A stretch of 16,500 bases of DNA from Stramenopiles sp. TOSAG23-2 (GCA_900128395.1 LT649674.1:1-16500), one strand, 5' to 3'; shown: positions 1 through 9,049, numbered from the stretch's first letter. The notes: generated by a model from the sequence alone, not told the origin. Made by a program: numbers and translations.

Positions 1-1157
1 AAAGTTACAATTATTAATTTATTCATACCTTTCTTGTTTTTTTTTATGTTAAATTTAATTTTATAAATGTTTTTATGTGATGTTTATTGTTGTGTATTTT
101 CTTTTGGTTTCTATGTAATCCAGTTAATCTAGTTTTGGTATTTAAGTTTCTATATGTTTTTACGTACGGTATCTCTTATTAAACTGGTAATAAAGGGAAA
201 GTTTTTCTTTTTTTTTTTTCCTTCAACTTTTTTATTAGTATTATTCCCATGCTATTCCAAGCATGCTAATTGTCTTGTATCGTTGGCCAAGCGCCAAGCT
301 GGCAAGCAGCGGAGAACGAGCTGGATTCGTACAACCTTGAGTCTATCTGCGTTTTGAAGCAAAATTCGTGTTTTGTCACTTTCTACACTATTCAATGCTA
401 TCGTGTATTTCCTACATGTACCAGTTTTTATTCTCCGACTAGATGAAAAACAGCCATTTGGACATTTTTGCTGTACTATTTCCATGTTACCGTGTATCGC
501 TATCAGCTGGTCTTTTTCTACAAAACTGCCATTTGGCAGTTCTACTGTTCTACTTAATACAATACGATTTTTTTCTATTTAATTTTATTTTACTACGCCC
601 GTAAGTACAAAGTGATAGGAAACACGGGAAACCACGAACTAACTTAAAGAAACCTGAGGGAAAATGAAAAAAAGTCTGTAGGTCTAATATAAAGTTCCAG
701 CTGCCGCACAGACGTGCAAACGGCAAAAAGGACCCTGCCTTCAAGTTCACTGCCTGGCATAATTTTATACTTAAAAGTGGAAATTAGAATACCAACAAAA
801 TCCTATAATACCAGCAAATGCACCTTTTAACCTTGTATCAATTCTTCCTCATTCTCTCTGCATCATCAATCTAAATCTAAATCATGAATCATGGCCCCGC
901 ACCATCCATTTTTCATAAAAAAAAGGTAAAGATATACTTATGTACAGTGATGTAGTTCAATTAAATGAGAAAGTATCTCTCTCTCTCGTACATATATATA
1001 TTTATTTGTATATAACTCCAAGCCAATAATTTACAATTTTCTGTATGTACATACATAATCGTTTAAATTATAATAATCAATTAGAACGAAGGTGAAAAAA
1101 AAGTGAACCCCTGCATAATCATTGAAATATATATATATTAATCTAATAATAATTGAA
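1..1157. other. Left intergenic region, no recognisable gene
   Basis: I see no protein I recognise on either strand. Open stretches are short, several begin at non-ATG codons, and none carries a known motif. The outer parts are very AT-rich with T-runs. The stretch at about 245-780 is visibly less AT-rich and more complex, which may mean decayed coding sequence or the end of a gene to the left. Small inverted repeats occur (TTGGC...GCCAA at 283-297; CTGCCA tt TGGCAG at 528-541). A CT dinucleotide run near 977-988 and TA-rich sequence lie just upstream of the TARBP1-like gene and probably belong to its promoter or leader. Confidence 0.5.
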
Positions 1158-4100
1158 ATGCAAAATAATAAGTTAGGCTTAACTTTTGTAATTGGGCAAT
1201 TAGTTGAAAATTCCATACAAGCAAAAGCAACTGGTACATCGAATGATGAGGATGGAAATGCTACTTTATTAGCTGCGGTTGCTTTAACAAACATGTATAT
1301 TAATAGCAATATAAATAATATAGCATACATTGAAGCGCAGTTTGATATGATGCTTATAAATGTTATGCAAGAATTAAATTCAGAATCAACTATTGGCTAT
1401 GATATTTATATAGCATCAATTGGTGCTATATTAGAAACGACAAAGAATGTAAACATGTATAAGCAATTTTATGAGAAAGTATTGTTACCGATATTGAATG
1501 AAGATGAACATTATAATGGCTTCACGCAAGTAGTCGATACAACCTTGAAATTATGCCGTAATAATACATTTTGTAATATTTTATATCCACAAATTATTGA
1601 AGAATGTATACGTTGTTTAACTATTTCGAATGAGAATAATAATGATAGTAACAACAACAACAATAATATATCGATTGAAAAAAAAGTAAATGTTTTTGAA
1701 GAAATTTCTAATTTAATAGAAATCTTAAATAGCAATGATAAAGGACAATATACTGTATTAATATCTAAATTAATTCAAACTGCAAAAGATACATTGAATG
1801 GTTCAACAAATATAGCAAAATTATCTTTGCGTGTATTAAATAAAATCCAAATCTTAAATATGAATAATAGCAGCAGCAGTGATAATAATACTAACAACTC
1901 GGATCAAGCAACAAGTGCATATGCACAGGATATCTGGGTTATTATCATGGAGTTTTACACTTCCACAAATGTTGAACGTAAAAATTTTGCTTATATCATA
2001 TGGAGTGTCTTGTTTCAACTTTTACCAGATGCATGGAAAGAGGAAAAGGCGTGGGAAATGATAACATTTGGTTTAAATAGTACTGATGCACTTTTATCGA
2101 AACGGGCATATAGTTTATTACGTCGTCTTGTTGATATTGTTGCAACGAATACTAAATTAAATGAATGGTTGATGGCATCATCCGGAACAACACCAAGCAG
2201 CAATGGTAATAATTCAACCCATTCCAACAATAATGATGAAAGTAAAAAAAAGAAAAAACGGAAACGTAAAAAGAAAGGTTCTATTGATTTTGGGTCAACT
2301 CCGCTGGAAACATGGAAAATACGATTTAGTATTTTCGGTTCCATTTTTGAATGTTTAGATGGAATTCAAGGACATTTAGTGGAAGCAGTATGGCCACAAT
2401 TTGCACAGTTATGTGCTATTGCGAAATATGAGGATAGCAATCAAAGCTTACCATATAATTTCATGTTATGTGATCATAGATTTATATCTATTTTGTTGAA
2501 AAAGTCATGGAGAAACACAAATCCTTCAATTAAGCATTGGACCGTCAGTGCATTTTTGAAATTTCCACCGATAAAAGGAAAACACTGGGTAGTTGATGAA
2601 GATACTATTACAATAGACATGTTGGAAGCGATCAATTCACCAAATTATTTCAGACGACATATCAAAGGTATTGAAGAAGATTTATTGAATTTTCTGTTAA
2701 AATATGTAAACATGCTGGAATCAGATGAAAAACGAAGAATATTTTTGCAAAGATATATTAAATATTCAAGTAAAATTACCAGAAATGACTTTCCATTAGC
2801 TGCACAAATGAAGTTATTTACGCATTTAATGGATGCCAACGTAATAGTACAAGGCGTTGTTGGTGAAAACGAAGTGAAATATATGCGTGATAATTTTACT
2901 AAAAAACATCTTGGCAGTGCATTATCTAGAAAAATCATAACAGAATCATCAATTAATGCAATTATATATTTTTCAACACCTGGTAGTGTGCCTATATCAG
3001 CACTGGGTAATTTTTTTGTAAATGTTCAAAGCACAATATTGCAACCAAAATCGACATTGCATAAAAAATTACAAAATTGGATTAAAGAAGATTGGAATTT
3101 ATCAAAATGTAATAAGAAAAACGATGTAAATGATACTATCACTACGTCGATGAAGCAAATGAACAATTACATGATAAATGATGATAGTGATGGTAAACAA
3201 ATATTCGATAATTTATACTCTAATAAATTAAACAAATATGTTTATAACATTACTAGTTATAAAAATGTGAATGATAATAAGGCTGATAATAATGTAGAAA
3301 ACGAAATGGACCCACAAACGCTTGCATATATGTTGTCATTAGTGCCTGATATTGAACATAGAATTAAAATGATTGCACCTGTATTTAAAATTCTCAATAA
3401 CTCGTATACTCATTCATACATACCAAAAAAAACATTGTTGGGTTTGTTTGAATTGTTTGTTGGTATTTGTAGTACTACATCGCCATTATCAGATGATAAT
3501 GATGATAATAGTTGGAATTATAAATTTATATCAGATATGCTAGGTAACAATGGACGTGGTGAGCTTTTATCGTATATTGAACATGGATTCGATGTATATT
3601 TAAATATTTTATTTGCAAGTACCGACCAGAGGAATTACTCCGTTCATATTGATGATAATAATGATAATAGTGAGGAAGCTAATAATAATGATAACAACAA
3701 TAGAGTGTTAATTCCAATGGTATTAGGGCAATTATTAAAAATTTGTCCATCTGATGAAAGGATTTCTACTCTTGCATTAAAATTTATTGAAAAGATTTTA
3801 TCAAAGATCGAAAATCTAATTGGGGACTCTCTCATGTTTGCAATTAAAATTTTAGATGAAGTGTTACTAAATTTACTTCATCCAACATCTAATTCTAAAA
3901 ATGATACGCAAGATTTTAATTACAATAGCAATGAATATATAAATAAGAAGTTCGATAAGATAGTAAGTGTCATTGGCGAGTTGAGTTACAAGAGTGATCC
4001 GACAAGTAATAAAACAATGGCCTCAAAACAATTAGAAGTAAATGTTACTTCAGAATTTCATGCATGTAAATGGAATATGCTATCAACAATATTTGCTTAC

Positions 4101-6419
4101 ATTGATAATTATAATACTATCAATACGAAAAACACTTCGTCTTTAGTAATTGAAAAAGAGACCGTATTGATCATTGTTGAAATAGCAAAAGATGCGTTTG
4201 AGGGTGCTACCACTACGTATTTTTTGCCATTGTTGGAAACGGTAGTATCGATTTTTCCACAATGGCATGATATTGTTGTATCCAATGGTGGTGGCGATGG
4301 AACAAGTGTAAATGTCGAAGATTACTTAAAAAATGTAAATCCATTATTTAAAAGTGCATGGGTAGCATTTAGTGAAGTTGATCGCAATCGGCTCTCATCG
4401 GAACTTGTTGATACCCTTTGCATGTTATTATTTCATGAAAAATTTATGCATGCTGTTGAATTGCACGAAGATTCCAGCAATTGCATTGCAAAAGATTACA
4501 TTCACAAATTAACATCTCTTATTAAAGGTGGAAATGCCAACAAACGCATCATGCATGGTTTTGCAAAGCAAATATTCAAAATATTTTCCAATGAGATCAG
4601 TGGTGAAAAAGTTGCAAAATTATATATTTCAGAAATGGCAGAGTTAATATTGTATGAAGAACCGCTTGAAGAACATTTACACCAAGAAGAAAAAGATGTT
4701 TTAATTAACGATGTGCATCGTGGTAGATTAAAATATACTTTATTTCATGCTCATGTTATGTCATTTTTAGATTACATGGTAGATCAATGCGTTAAGCAGC
4801 GTGATATCCATGGAAACAATGACAAATTTAATGAAAGTTTTATATACAAATTGACCATACATTTATTAGATATGAATTTCTTAGAAGATTGGAGATTTGA
4901 AAATTATATGCCGAATAGCCCGGCACATGCAATGAAGTTGCGGGTATGGCAATGTCTATGTGTTTTAGCAAGAAGTACCGTACCAGGAAATGTAACTGTA
5001 GAATACGTAGAACGTGTTAGTAAAGTATTAGATGAAAATCATTTACCATCAATTCGATATTATGCAGAGATCTTTTTAGCGCGTTGTTTAGTATGTGATC
5101 CATTGTTAAATGTTTCCAAGTATCTTTTGTCCAGGTACAATACGTTTAATATTCGTACTCCAACATTGGTTTCTTTGCTATTTTCAACAACGTATATATT
5201 ACCACATTTGATCAAACGTTCAGTTGGTGAGGAAGAAGAAGATAATAGATACAATAAGGTTCTATATGAAATAATGTTATCATTGTATCCATGGATGGGT
5301 GGTTCAAACGGACAGGCTCGCGTCATTGCACAACATATAGTGGCTACTATAGTTCATTTCAATGCTGAGAATACGAGCAAATCGGCCGTATACGAAGTGA
5401 CCCAAGAGAAACATGAATTTTTAAATCATTTTTACAAATATTTAGTAACAAATACGGATGTTGCACGTATGATAAAGCGCCAAGTGAAAAACTTAACAAA
5501 AGTTGATATCTATAAAATCTGTTCTTTAAATGGGATGATGGAAGGTCAATTAAATATGTGGGGCAATATATTTCCTCCTGATATTTTACAAATTTTAAAA
5601 GATACAATAACTGTTTGTAATGAAGAAGCTATTGAGGAAGATCATTACATGTATACATGGGTTGCTGCAACAGCACGTGTTTCTCAAAAGGGAAAAAATA
5701 GAAAAGAAAGAGCGGATGAAGCGGTTAGATTAGTGAAAGAAACTATGTACAACAATAACAATAACAACAACGATGAAAATGATGAAGAGGAGAATAGAAT
5801 TCGGCCATTTGAATTTCAACGTAAAATATTACCTTGGGGTGATCTTGATACTGCAGTTGAAGACATGTTACTATCAAACAATCAGAATTCACAGCAAATA
5901 TCATCAAGAAAAACACGGAAAGAATTTGCACTTAGTCGTAGAAAACAAGAAATCATAGTCATAGCTAGCTTAGTAGATAAAGTGCCTAATTTAGCAGGAT
6001 TGACACGAACGTGTGAAATTTTTGGTGCGAAAAAACTTGTAATTCCAAGTAAAAAATTTCAAGATGATGATTTGTTTTCAACTATAAGTGTGACAGCTGA
6101 GAAATGGTTGAATATTGAATATGTACCAGAATTAGATTTAAAAGATTATTTACTATCATGTAAAAAAGATGGATACACGTTGGTTGGTTTAGAACAGACG
6201 TCAAATTCTAAATCAATTGAAAATTATAATTTTCAACGTAAAACAGCAATTTTATTAGGGAAGGAACAAGAAGGAATTCCTCCGGAATTTATCGATATGC
6301 TTGAGGATTGTGTTGAAATACCACAATTTGGTATTGTGAGAAGCTTAAATGTACATGTTAGTGGAAGTATCTTATTATGGGAATATACACGTCAAGGCTT
6401 GGTAAATAAAAATGATTAA
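1158..6419 (+). CDS. TARBP1: TARBP1/Trm3-like tRNA (guanosine-18-2'-O)-methyltransferase
   Basis: Predicted SPOUT-class enzyme that 2'-O-methylates G18 in the tRNA D-loop with S-adenosylmethionine. The last ~155 of 1753 residues form the SpoU domain. Motif 1 is NLAGLTR (N1611-R1617), motif 2 is GKEQEGIP (1701-1708), and motif 3 is RSLNVHVSG (from R1728), followed by LLWEYTRQ. These are the three motifs expected for AdoMet binding, the trefoil knot and catalysis, and they match animal TARBP1 closely. The first ~1500 residues are helical and HEAT/ARM-like, as in TARBP1 and yeast Trm3. Length is slightly above human TARBP1 (about 1620), explained by Asn/Ser/Asp-rich insertions near nt 1635-1675, 1868-1900, 2190-2240, 3650-3705 and 5748-5790. 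A basic cluster at residues 363-373 could be a nuclear signal. I start at the ATG at 1158: the frame is open back to a TTG at 1122, but that adds only 12 residues from AT-rich leader. The reading frame is uninterrupted, with no intron required, and ends in TAA. Confidence 0.93.
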   Translation: MQNNKLGLTFVIGQLVENSIQAKATGTSNDEDGNATLLAAVALTNMYINSNINNIAYIEAQFDMMLINVMQELNSESTIGYDIYIASIGAILETTKNVNMYKQFYEKVLLPILNEDEHYNGFTQVVDTTLKLCRNNTFCNILYPQIIEECIRCLTISNENNNDSNNNNNNISIEKKVNVFEEISNLIEILNSNDKGQYTVLISKLIQTAKDTLNGSTNIAKLSLRVLNKIQILNMNNSSSSDNNTNNSDQATSAYAQDIWVIIMEFYTSTNVERKNFAYIIWSVLFQLLPDAWKEEKAWEMITFGLNSTDALLSKRAYSLLRRLVDIVATNTKLNEWLMASSGTTPSSNGNNSTHSNNNDESKKKKKRKRKKKGSIDFGSTPLETWKIRFSIFGSIFECLDGIQGHLVEAVWPQFAQLCAIAKYEDSNQSLPYNFMLCDHRFISILLKKSWRNTNPSIKHWTVSAFLKFPPIKGKHWVVDEDTITIDMLEAINSPNYFRRHIKGIEEDLLNFLLKYVNMLESDEKRRIFLQRYIKYSSKITRNDFPLAAQMKLFTHLMDANVIVQGVVGENEVKYMRDNFTKKHLGSALSRKIITESSINAIIYFSTPGSVPISALGNFFVNVQSTILQPKSTLHKKLQNWIKEDWNLSKCNKKNDVNDTITTSMKQMNNYMINDDSDGKQIFDNLYSNKLNKYVYNITSYKNVNDNKADNNVENEMDPQTLAYMLSLVPDIEHRIKMIAPVFKILNNSYTHSYIPKKTLLGLFELFVGICSTTSPLSDDNDDNSWNYKFISDMLGNNGRGELLSYIEHGFDVYLNILFASTDQRNYSVHIDDNNDNSEEANNNDNNNRVLIPMVLGQLLKICPSDERISTLALKFIEKILSKIENLIGDSLMFAIKILDEVLLNLLHPTSNSKNDTQDFNYNSNEYINKKFDKIVSVIGELSYKSDPTSNKTMASKQLEVNVTSEFHACKWNMLSTIFAYIDNYNTINTKNTSSLVIEKETVLIIVEIAKDAFEGATTTYFLPLLETVVSIFPQWHDIVVSNGGGDGTSVNVEDYLKNVNPLFKSAWVAFSEVDRNRLSSELVDTLCMLLFHEKFMHAVELHEDSSNCIAKDYIHKLTSLIKGGNANKRIMHGFAKQIFKIFSNEISGEKVAKLYISEMAELILYEEPLEEHLHQEEKDVLINDVHRGRLKYTLFHAHVMSFLDYMVDQCVKQRDIHGNNDKFNESFIYKLTIHLLDMNFLEDWRFENYMPNSPAHAMKLRVWQCLCVLARSTVPGNVTVEYVERVSKVLDENHLPSIRYYAEIFLARCLVCDPLLNVSKYLLSRYNTFNIRTPTLVSLLFSTTYILPHLIKRSVGEEEEDNRYNKVLYEIMLSLYPWMGGSNGQARVIAQHIVATIVHFNAENTSKSAVYEVTQEKHEFLNHFYKYLVTNTDVARMIKRQVKNLTKVDIYKICSLNGMMEGQLNMWGNIFPPDILQILKDTITVCNEEAIEEDHYMYTWVAATARVSQKGKNRKERADEAVRLVKETMYNNNNNNNDENDEEENRIRPFEFQRKILPWGDLDTAVEDMLLSNNQNSQQISSRKTRKEFALSRRKQEIIVIASLVDKVPNLAGLTRTCEIFGAKKLVIPSKKFQDDDLFSTISVTAEKWLNIEYVPELDLKDYLLSCKKDGYTLVGLEQTSNSKSIENYNFQRKTAILLGKEQEGIPPEFIDMLEDCVEIPQFGIVRSLNVHVSGSILLWEYTRQGLVNKND
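1635..1675 (+). repeat. Asn-coding low-complexity run inside TARBP1-like gene
   Basis: AAT/AAC-rich run encoding mostly Asn with a few Asp and Ser. It is one of five such insertions in this gene and probably a loop between helices of the N-terminal solenoid. It stays in frame, so it is tolerated expansion rather than damage. Confidence 0.7.
5748..5790 (+). repeat. Asn/Asp/Glu-coding low-complexity run before the SpoU domain
   Basis: AAC/AAT codon run followed by GAT/GAA codons, coding poly-Asn then an acidic stretch. It sits between the helical N-terminal region and the C-terminal methyltransferase domain, consistent with a flexible linker. Confidence 0.7.
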
Positions 6420-6584
6420 AAAATGTGTTTTTTTTATTAATTTACAAAATTCGTATATACGAAAGTACGTATAATTATGAGATGTGTGGATCTTGAGAGT
6501 GTATTTTTACAAAGTATGTTTTATAAGAAGGGTGAAAACATATTATATTTATTTGTATACGAAGTACGTTCGTACAATAAACAT

Positions 6585-6610
6585 ACACACACACACGCAC
6601 ACGCACACAC
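6585..6610. repeat. (CA)n microsatellite
   Basis: Alternating AC tract interrupted twice by G (acacgcac). Simple sequence repeat in the shared 3' region of two convergent genes; likely length-polymorphic. Confidence 0.9.
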
Positions 6611-6693
6611 AAAATTTCATTTTATTTACCGAGTAAAATATTCTAGAATACTTGGGTATATAAAATATATATTCGTACGAAGTATGATATATA

Positions 6694-6708
6694 TCTCTCT
6701 CTCTCTCC
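6694..6708. repeat. (TC)n microsatellite
   Basis: TC dinucleotide run followed by further pyrimidine-rich sequence. Simple repeat just beyond the TLC gene's 3' end. Confidence 0.85.
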
Positions 6709-6771
6709 TTCCTCTCCTTTTCAATTGAAGAAATTTTGTTTATTTCTTTTAAAATATGATACTCCAACTTT

Positions 6772-7518
6772 TTAATTTTTCTTCTTCTTTTTGTCTCGTT
6801 TTTTTGTAACGCTTTGTATTATTAAAAACATCCAATATATATTCAATCCATTCAATATTGTATTTGCAACCAACATGTAATATGCAATACCAACAGGATG
6901 GTTTGGATCTAAATCATTTTTTTCATGATAAAATAATAAATCTAAAATGTCCTGCCAAAAAATATATGATCTTGGTATTCCTACTACTATTCTAGCAGTA
7001 AAAAATGATATAGCAAACATATAAGTACATATTGGAAATATTATACTATCGGTTCGTTTTAATTGCAATAATATATTTCTCATATTTAAAAAGGGGGTTG
7101 AAAATTCAAAGATCAGGAAAAAAGCAGCCGTTTGATGAATAAACGGTTGTGGGTAGTTGCTTAATCCATATACTAAAAAGCACGCGATACCATGAATCAA
7201 AGTTGCTCTGTCGAAATATATCATAGAAACAATTATATCGTATAAGAAATATCCACATGCAAAATCTAATAATAATACGATATCATCAGATTTACCATAT
7301 ATGCTGCTCATAACCTCACCATTTTGTGGATAATAATTGCAATATACTCCAACTGGTCCAGCTATACAAGAAAATACTATTCCTAAGACATTGGCTTCCC
7401 ATTTTTTCTTTTCTGTATTGGATAAATGCGTTGTTATATTTAATATTTTATCAGCAACATAACCAATAACTAAAAATATTACTGAAAATGCAATACCAAA
7501 ATATAAAATTCGTTCCAT
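6772..7518 (-). CDS. TLC-domain multi-pass membrane protein (TLCD4/TMEM56-like)
   Basis: A 248-residue protein with about seven hydrophobic segments (approx. residues 4-22, 43-60, 80-101, 106-120, 127-144, 158-180 and 211-236), the layout of TRAM/LAG1/CLN8 (TLC) domain proteins. Family-like landmarks are a conserved-type His in TLIHG (H109), FEFSTPFLN (138-145 region) and GLNIYW (224-229), resembling the metazoan TMEM56/TLCD4 subgroup rather than ceramide synthases: the Lag1 HH motif is absent. The C-terminus is strongly basic and ends KKKN, which fits a KKXX dilysine ER-retrieval signal. Members act in ER or Golgi membranes on lipid composition, sensing or trafficking; the exact role of this one is unknown. 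The start is an ATG, the stop is TAA, and no intron is needed. Confidence 0.85.
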   Translation of the reverse strand: MERILYFGIAFSVIFLVIGYVADKILNITTHLSNTEKKKWEANVLGIVFSCIAGPVGVYCNYYPQNGEVMSSIYGKSDDIVLLLDFACGYFLYDIIVSMIYFDRATLIHGIACFLVYGLSNYPQPFIHQTAAFFLIFEFSTPFLNMRNILLQLKRTDSIIFPICTYMFAISFFTARIVVGIPRSYIFWQDILDLLFYHEKNDLDPNHPVGIAYYMLVANTILNGLNIYWMFLIIQSVTKKRDKKKKKN

Positions 7519-7565
7519 TATATAAAATATATAAGATCAATATTTTTATATTTATTATATTTAAC

Positions 7566-7604
7566 TTTTTTTCTTTCTTTTTCTCTCTCTCTTCAATTTT
7601 TCTA
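7566..7604. repeat. Polypyrimidine tract upstream of TLC gene
   Basis: C/T-rich run (CTTTC and CT repeats) about 50-85 bp upstream of the TLC start codon, in the 245-bp gap to the PDI relic. It is polypurine on the gene's sense strand. It may be part of the promoter or leader; no other element is recognisable in this gap. Confidence 0.5.
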
Positions 7605-7763
7605 GGTTGGCCAATATATTATCACATATACAAATATATGCTGACTCTTCTTTTTTGCCCCCCCACCTTGGTATTGTAGTTCTTGTTCTTCTTTTTTTTT
7701 TTTAATTTTTGAAAAATATAATTTTTTGCATAATACTATTCCTATGCTAAATCCCAAAAATTA

Positions 7764-8296
7764 TTACAAATCAACTTTTGCCCCAAAACTGGATGCATCA
7801 TCGTCCATTAATAAAATATGTTGTTTAATGAAATCAGTTAGAATTTGCTTAGTTGGTTTTACACCTTTTTCACCTTTAAATTCTTCATATTCACCATCAT
7901 CCTTACGACTTGCTTTGAATAAACGAAAACGTGGATATTTATCAGATTTAGCAGATGGATGTTTGGCGTCATTACTAGCTGCATCAAATTTAGCTAAAAT
8001 TAAATTTCTAGTAGCTGGAAATAATTTTGCTGCTCTTCATTTGTCATCGAACCTTGGAATTTATTGATTTCCCCGGTACTTATTAAAATATTCATACCAG
8101 GTATAGTATCAATAGAAGCTTCTTTTGCAACGTCTTCATTGAGCGTATATGCATATGGTATCTCTTCGTAGGTAGCTGCCTTAACAAATGCTTTGAATTC
8201 ATCTGTATCTTTTGATGTAAAGGCACCAATGAACACTGAATCCTTAAAGCTCAAATATTTAGCAAATTCATCCTTTGTTTCAACATGTTTTGGTCT
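7764..8296 (-). pseudogene. Protein disulfide isomerase relic (b-domain piece joined out of frame to a'-domain tail)
   Basis: Two open blocks on the minus strand come from one PDI-like protein. Block 1 (about 8296 down to 8030) reads RPKHVETKDEF...DSVFIGAFTSKD...EEIPYAYTLNEDV...NKFQGSMTNEE, a typical thioredoxin-like b domain (a non-catalytic domain). Block 2 (about 8031 down to the TAA at 7764), in another frame, reads AKLFPATRNLILAKFDAASND...YPRFRLFKA...EEFKG, the C-terminal half of an a' domain, and ends FGAKVDL. The KVDL end resembles a degenerate KDEL-type ER-retention signal. Missing are the signal peptide, the a domain, the first part of b, all of b', the linker and the a' CGHC active site. 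A TGA lies immediately before block 1. The surviving blocks carry no internal stop and look well conserved, so the loss is recent or is an assembly artefact. No ATG-initiated frame reads across both blocks. Confidence 0.8.
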
Positions 8297-8549
8297 TCAA
8301 ATTTTGTTTTTTTGTTATCGTTATTAGGAAATTTGTTTTTATAAATATACGTATGTATATAAATATATCGTTTTTTGTTCTATATTAATCTTCTCTTGTT
8401 CTTTTGTTTATGGTACTAAAACTGTTTTTCATATGTTTGTTTGTCTAATTACAACTGTAATATTTAAAAGAAAAATGTGTACGTTTGTTGTGTTTTTGAA
8501 AATGTGAAAATGTCAAAAAAAATCTTTTCACTCTCTGTGCTGATTGCTG

Positions 8550-8554
8550 ATTGG
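8550..8554 (-). promoter_or_regulatory. Possible CCAAT box
   Basis: ATTGG on the plus strand, i.e. CCAAT on the minus strand (within GACCAATCAGC). It lies about 250 bp upstream of the remaining PDI sequence and about 495 bp upstream of the iminopeptidase ATG. Its orientation suits the former PDI promoter. The motif is short and could be chance. Confidence 0.3.
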
Positions 8555-8665
8555 TCGAATTTGCAAAATTGTTCCTATCAAATATAATACAGTTATAAAT
8601 ATACTTAGAGTGTGAATCGTTTTTGGCCTTCGGTTATTATAACACACGCGAGGTATAATAATAAG

Positions 8666-8681
8666 ATATCAAACAAATCAT
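8666..8681 (+). repeat. 16-bp direct repeat, copy 1
   Basis: The 16-mer atatcaaacaaatcat occurs here and again at 9003-9018, 337 bp apart. A similar CGAGGTA lies a few bases upstream of both copies. This suggests a local duplication in the iminopeptidase 5' region. Confidence 0.7.
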
Positions 8682-8817
8682 TTGCACATTTGAAATCATA
8701 CGCATACCAAGTAGAGCTACGTGCCTATTAATACCACCAGCCTGGCCAAATCCAGGCAATCCACAATCAACCAGGGAGAATCAACCGCACAAACAACCTA
8801 ATAAAAAAAAAAAAGAA

Positions 8818-8857
8818 GATACACTTTTTATAGTTATAGATACACTTTTTATAGTTA
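8818..8857 (+). repeat. Tandem 21-bp-period repeat (two copies, a third partial copy at 8899)
   Basis: gatacactttttatagtta occurs at 8818-8836 and 8839-8857 (period 21). gatacactttttat recurs at 8899-8912. This is a short tandem repeat in the 5' flank of the iminopeptidase gene; it could be a regulatory repeat or simple slippage. Confidence 0.75.
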
Positions 8858-9002
8858 GTGGAGAGAGTAAAAGTAAATCATACACATAATAATAATAAGA
8901 TACACTTTTTATTATAATAATTATACTTTAATTCCATTAATTCGAATTTAAACTTTGTATTAACATTATAAACAAAAACGGAAGACACGACGAGGTACAT
9001 TC

Positions 9003-9018
9003 ATATCAAACAAATCAT
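9003..9018 (+). repeat. 16-bp direct repeat, copy 2
   Basis: Exact second copy of the 16-mer at 8666-8681, ending 32 bp before the iminopeptidase start codon. Confidence 0.7.
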
Positions 9019-9049
9019 AGCATTCAACCTTACATATTGCATATATACC

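Larger units (their letters stand above)
6420..6771. other. Convergent intergenic region with microsatellites and TACG palindromes
   Basis: This 352-bp spacer lies between the stop codons of the TARBP1-like gene (+) and the TLC gene (-), so it holds both 3' ends. It contains a 14-nt perfect palindrome TTCGTATATACGAA (6450-6463), a hairpin TACGAA-gtacg-TTCGTA (6558-6574), an AATAAA-like signal near 6576, a CA microsatellite, a 10-nt palindrome TTCGTACGAA (6672-6681) and a CT run. I see no gene in it. Confidence 0.6.
8297..9049. other. Intergenic region between PDI relic and proline iminopeptidase
   Basis: No gene recognised. It holds AT-rich sequence next to the relic, an inverted CCAAT box, a GC-richer patch (about 8720-8800) with a hairpin GCCTGG-ccaaat-CCAGGC (8740-8757), an A12 run (about 8803-8816), and the short direct repeats listed separately. 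The downstream part must contain the promoter and leader of the iminopeptidase gene, whose ATG sits in a good context (accATGg). Confidence 0.55.

Noticed and set aside
276-340. tRNA-like sequence (TGGCCAAGCG plus GGATTCGTAC)
   Set aside because: It recalls A-box and B-box sequences, but the T-arm stem does not pair and no 7-bp acceptor stem forms.
1122-1157. Extended N-terminus of the TARBP1-like protein from a TTG codon
   Set aside because: The codon at 1122 is TTG and the 12 added residues are AT-rich leader sequence; the first ATG of the frame is at 1158.
7726-8067. Plus-strand open frame of 113 codons
   Set aside because: It is the antisense shadow of the PDI a'-domain tail, which gives a recognisable protein on the minus strand.
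8000-8254. A separate small gene of 84 residues on the minus strand
   Set aside because: It begins at TTG in the middle of a PDI b domain; matching sequence continues upstream to 8296, and its last residues run past the join into out-of-frame a' sequence.
8670-8816. Possible retroposed cDNA end (CCTAATAAA followed by an A-run, AAGATA on both sides)
   Set aside because: There is no recognisable source gene, the A-run is short, and the possible 6-bp target duplication is too short in AT-rich DNA.
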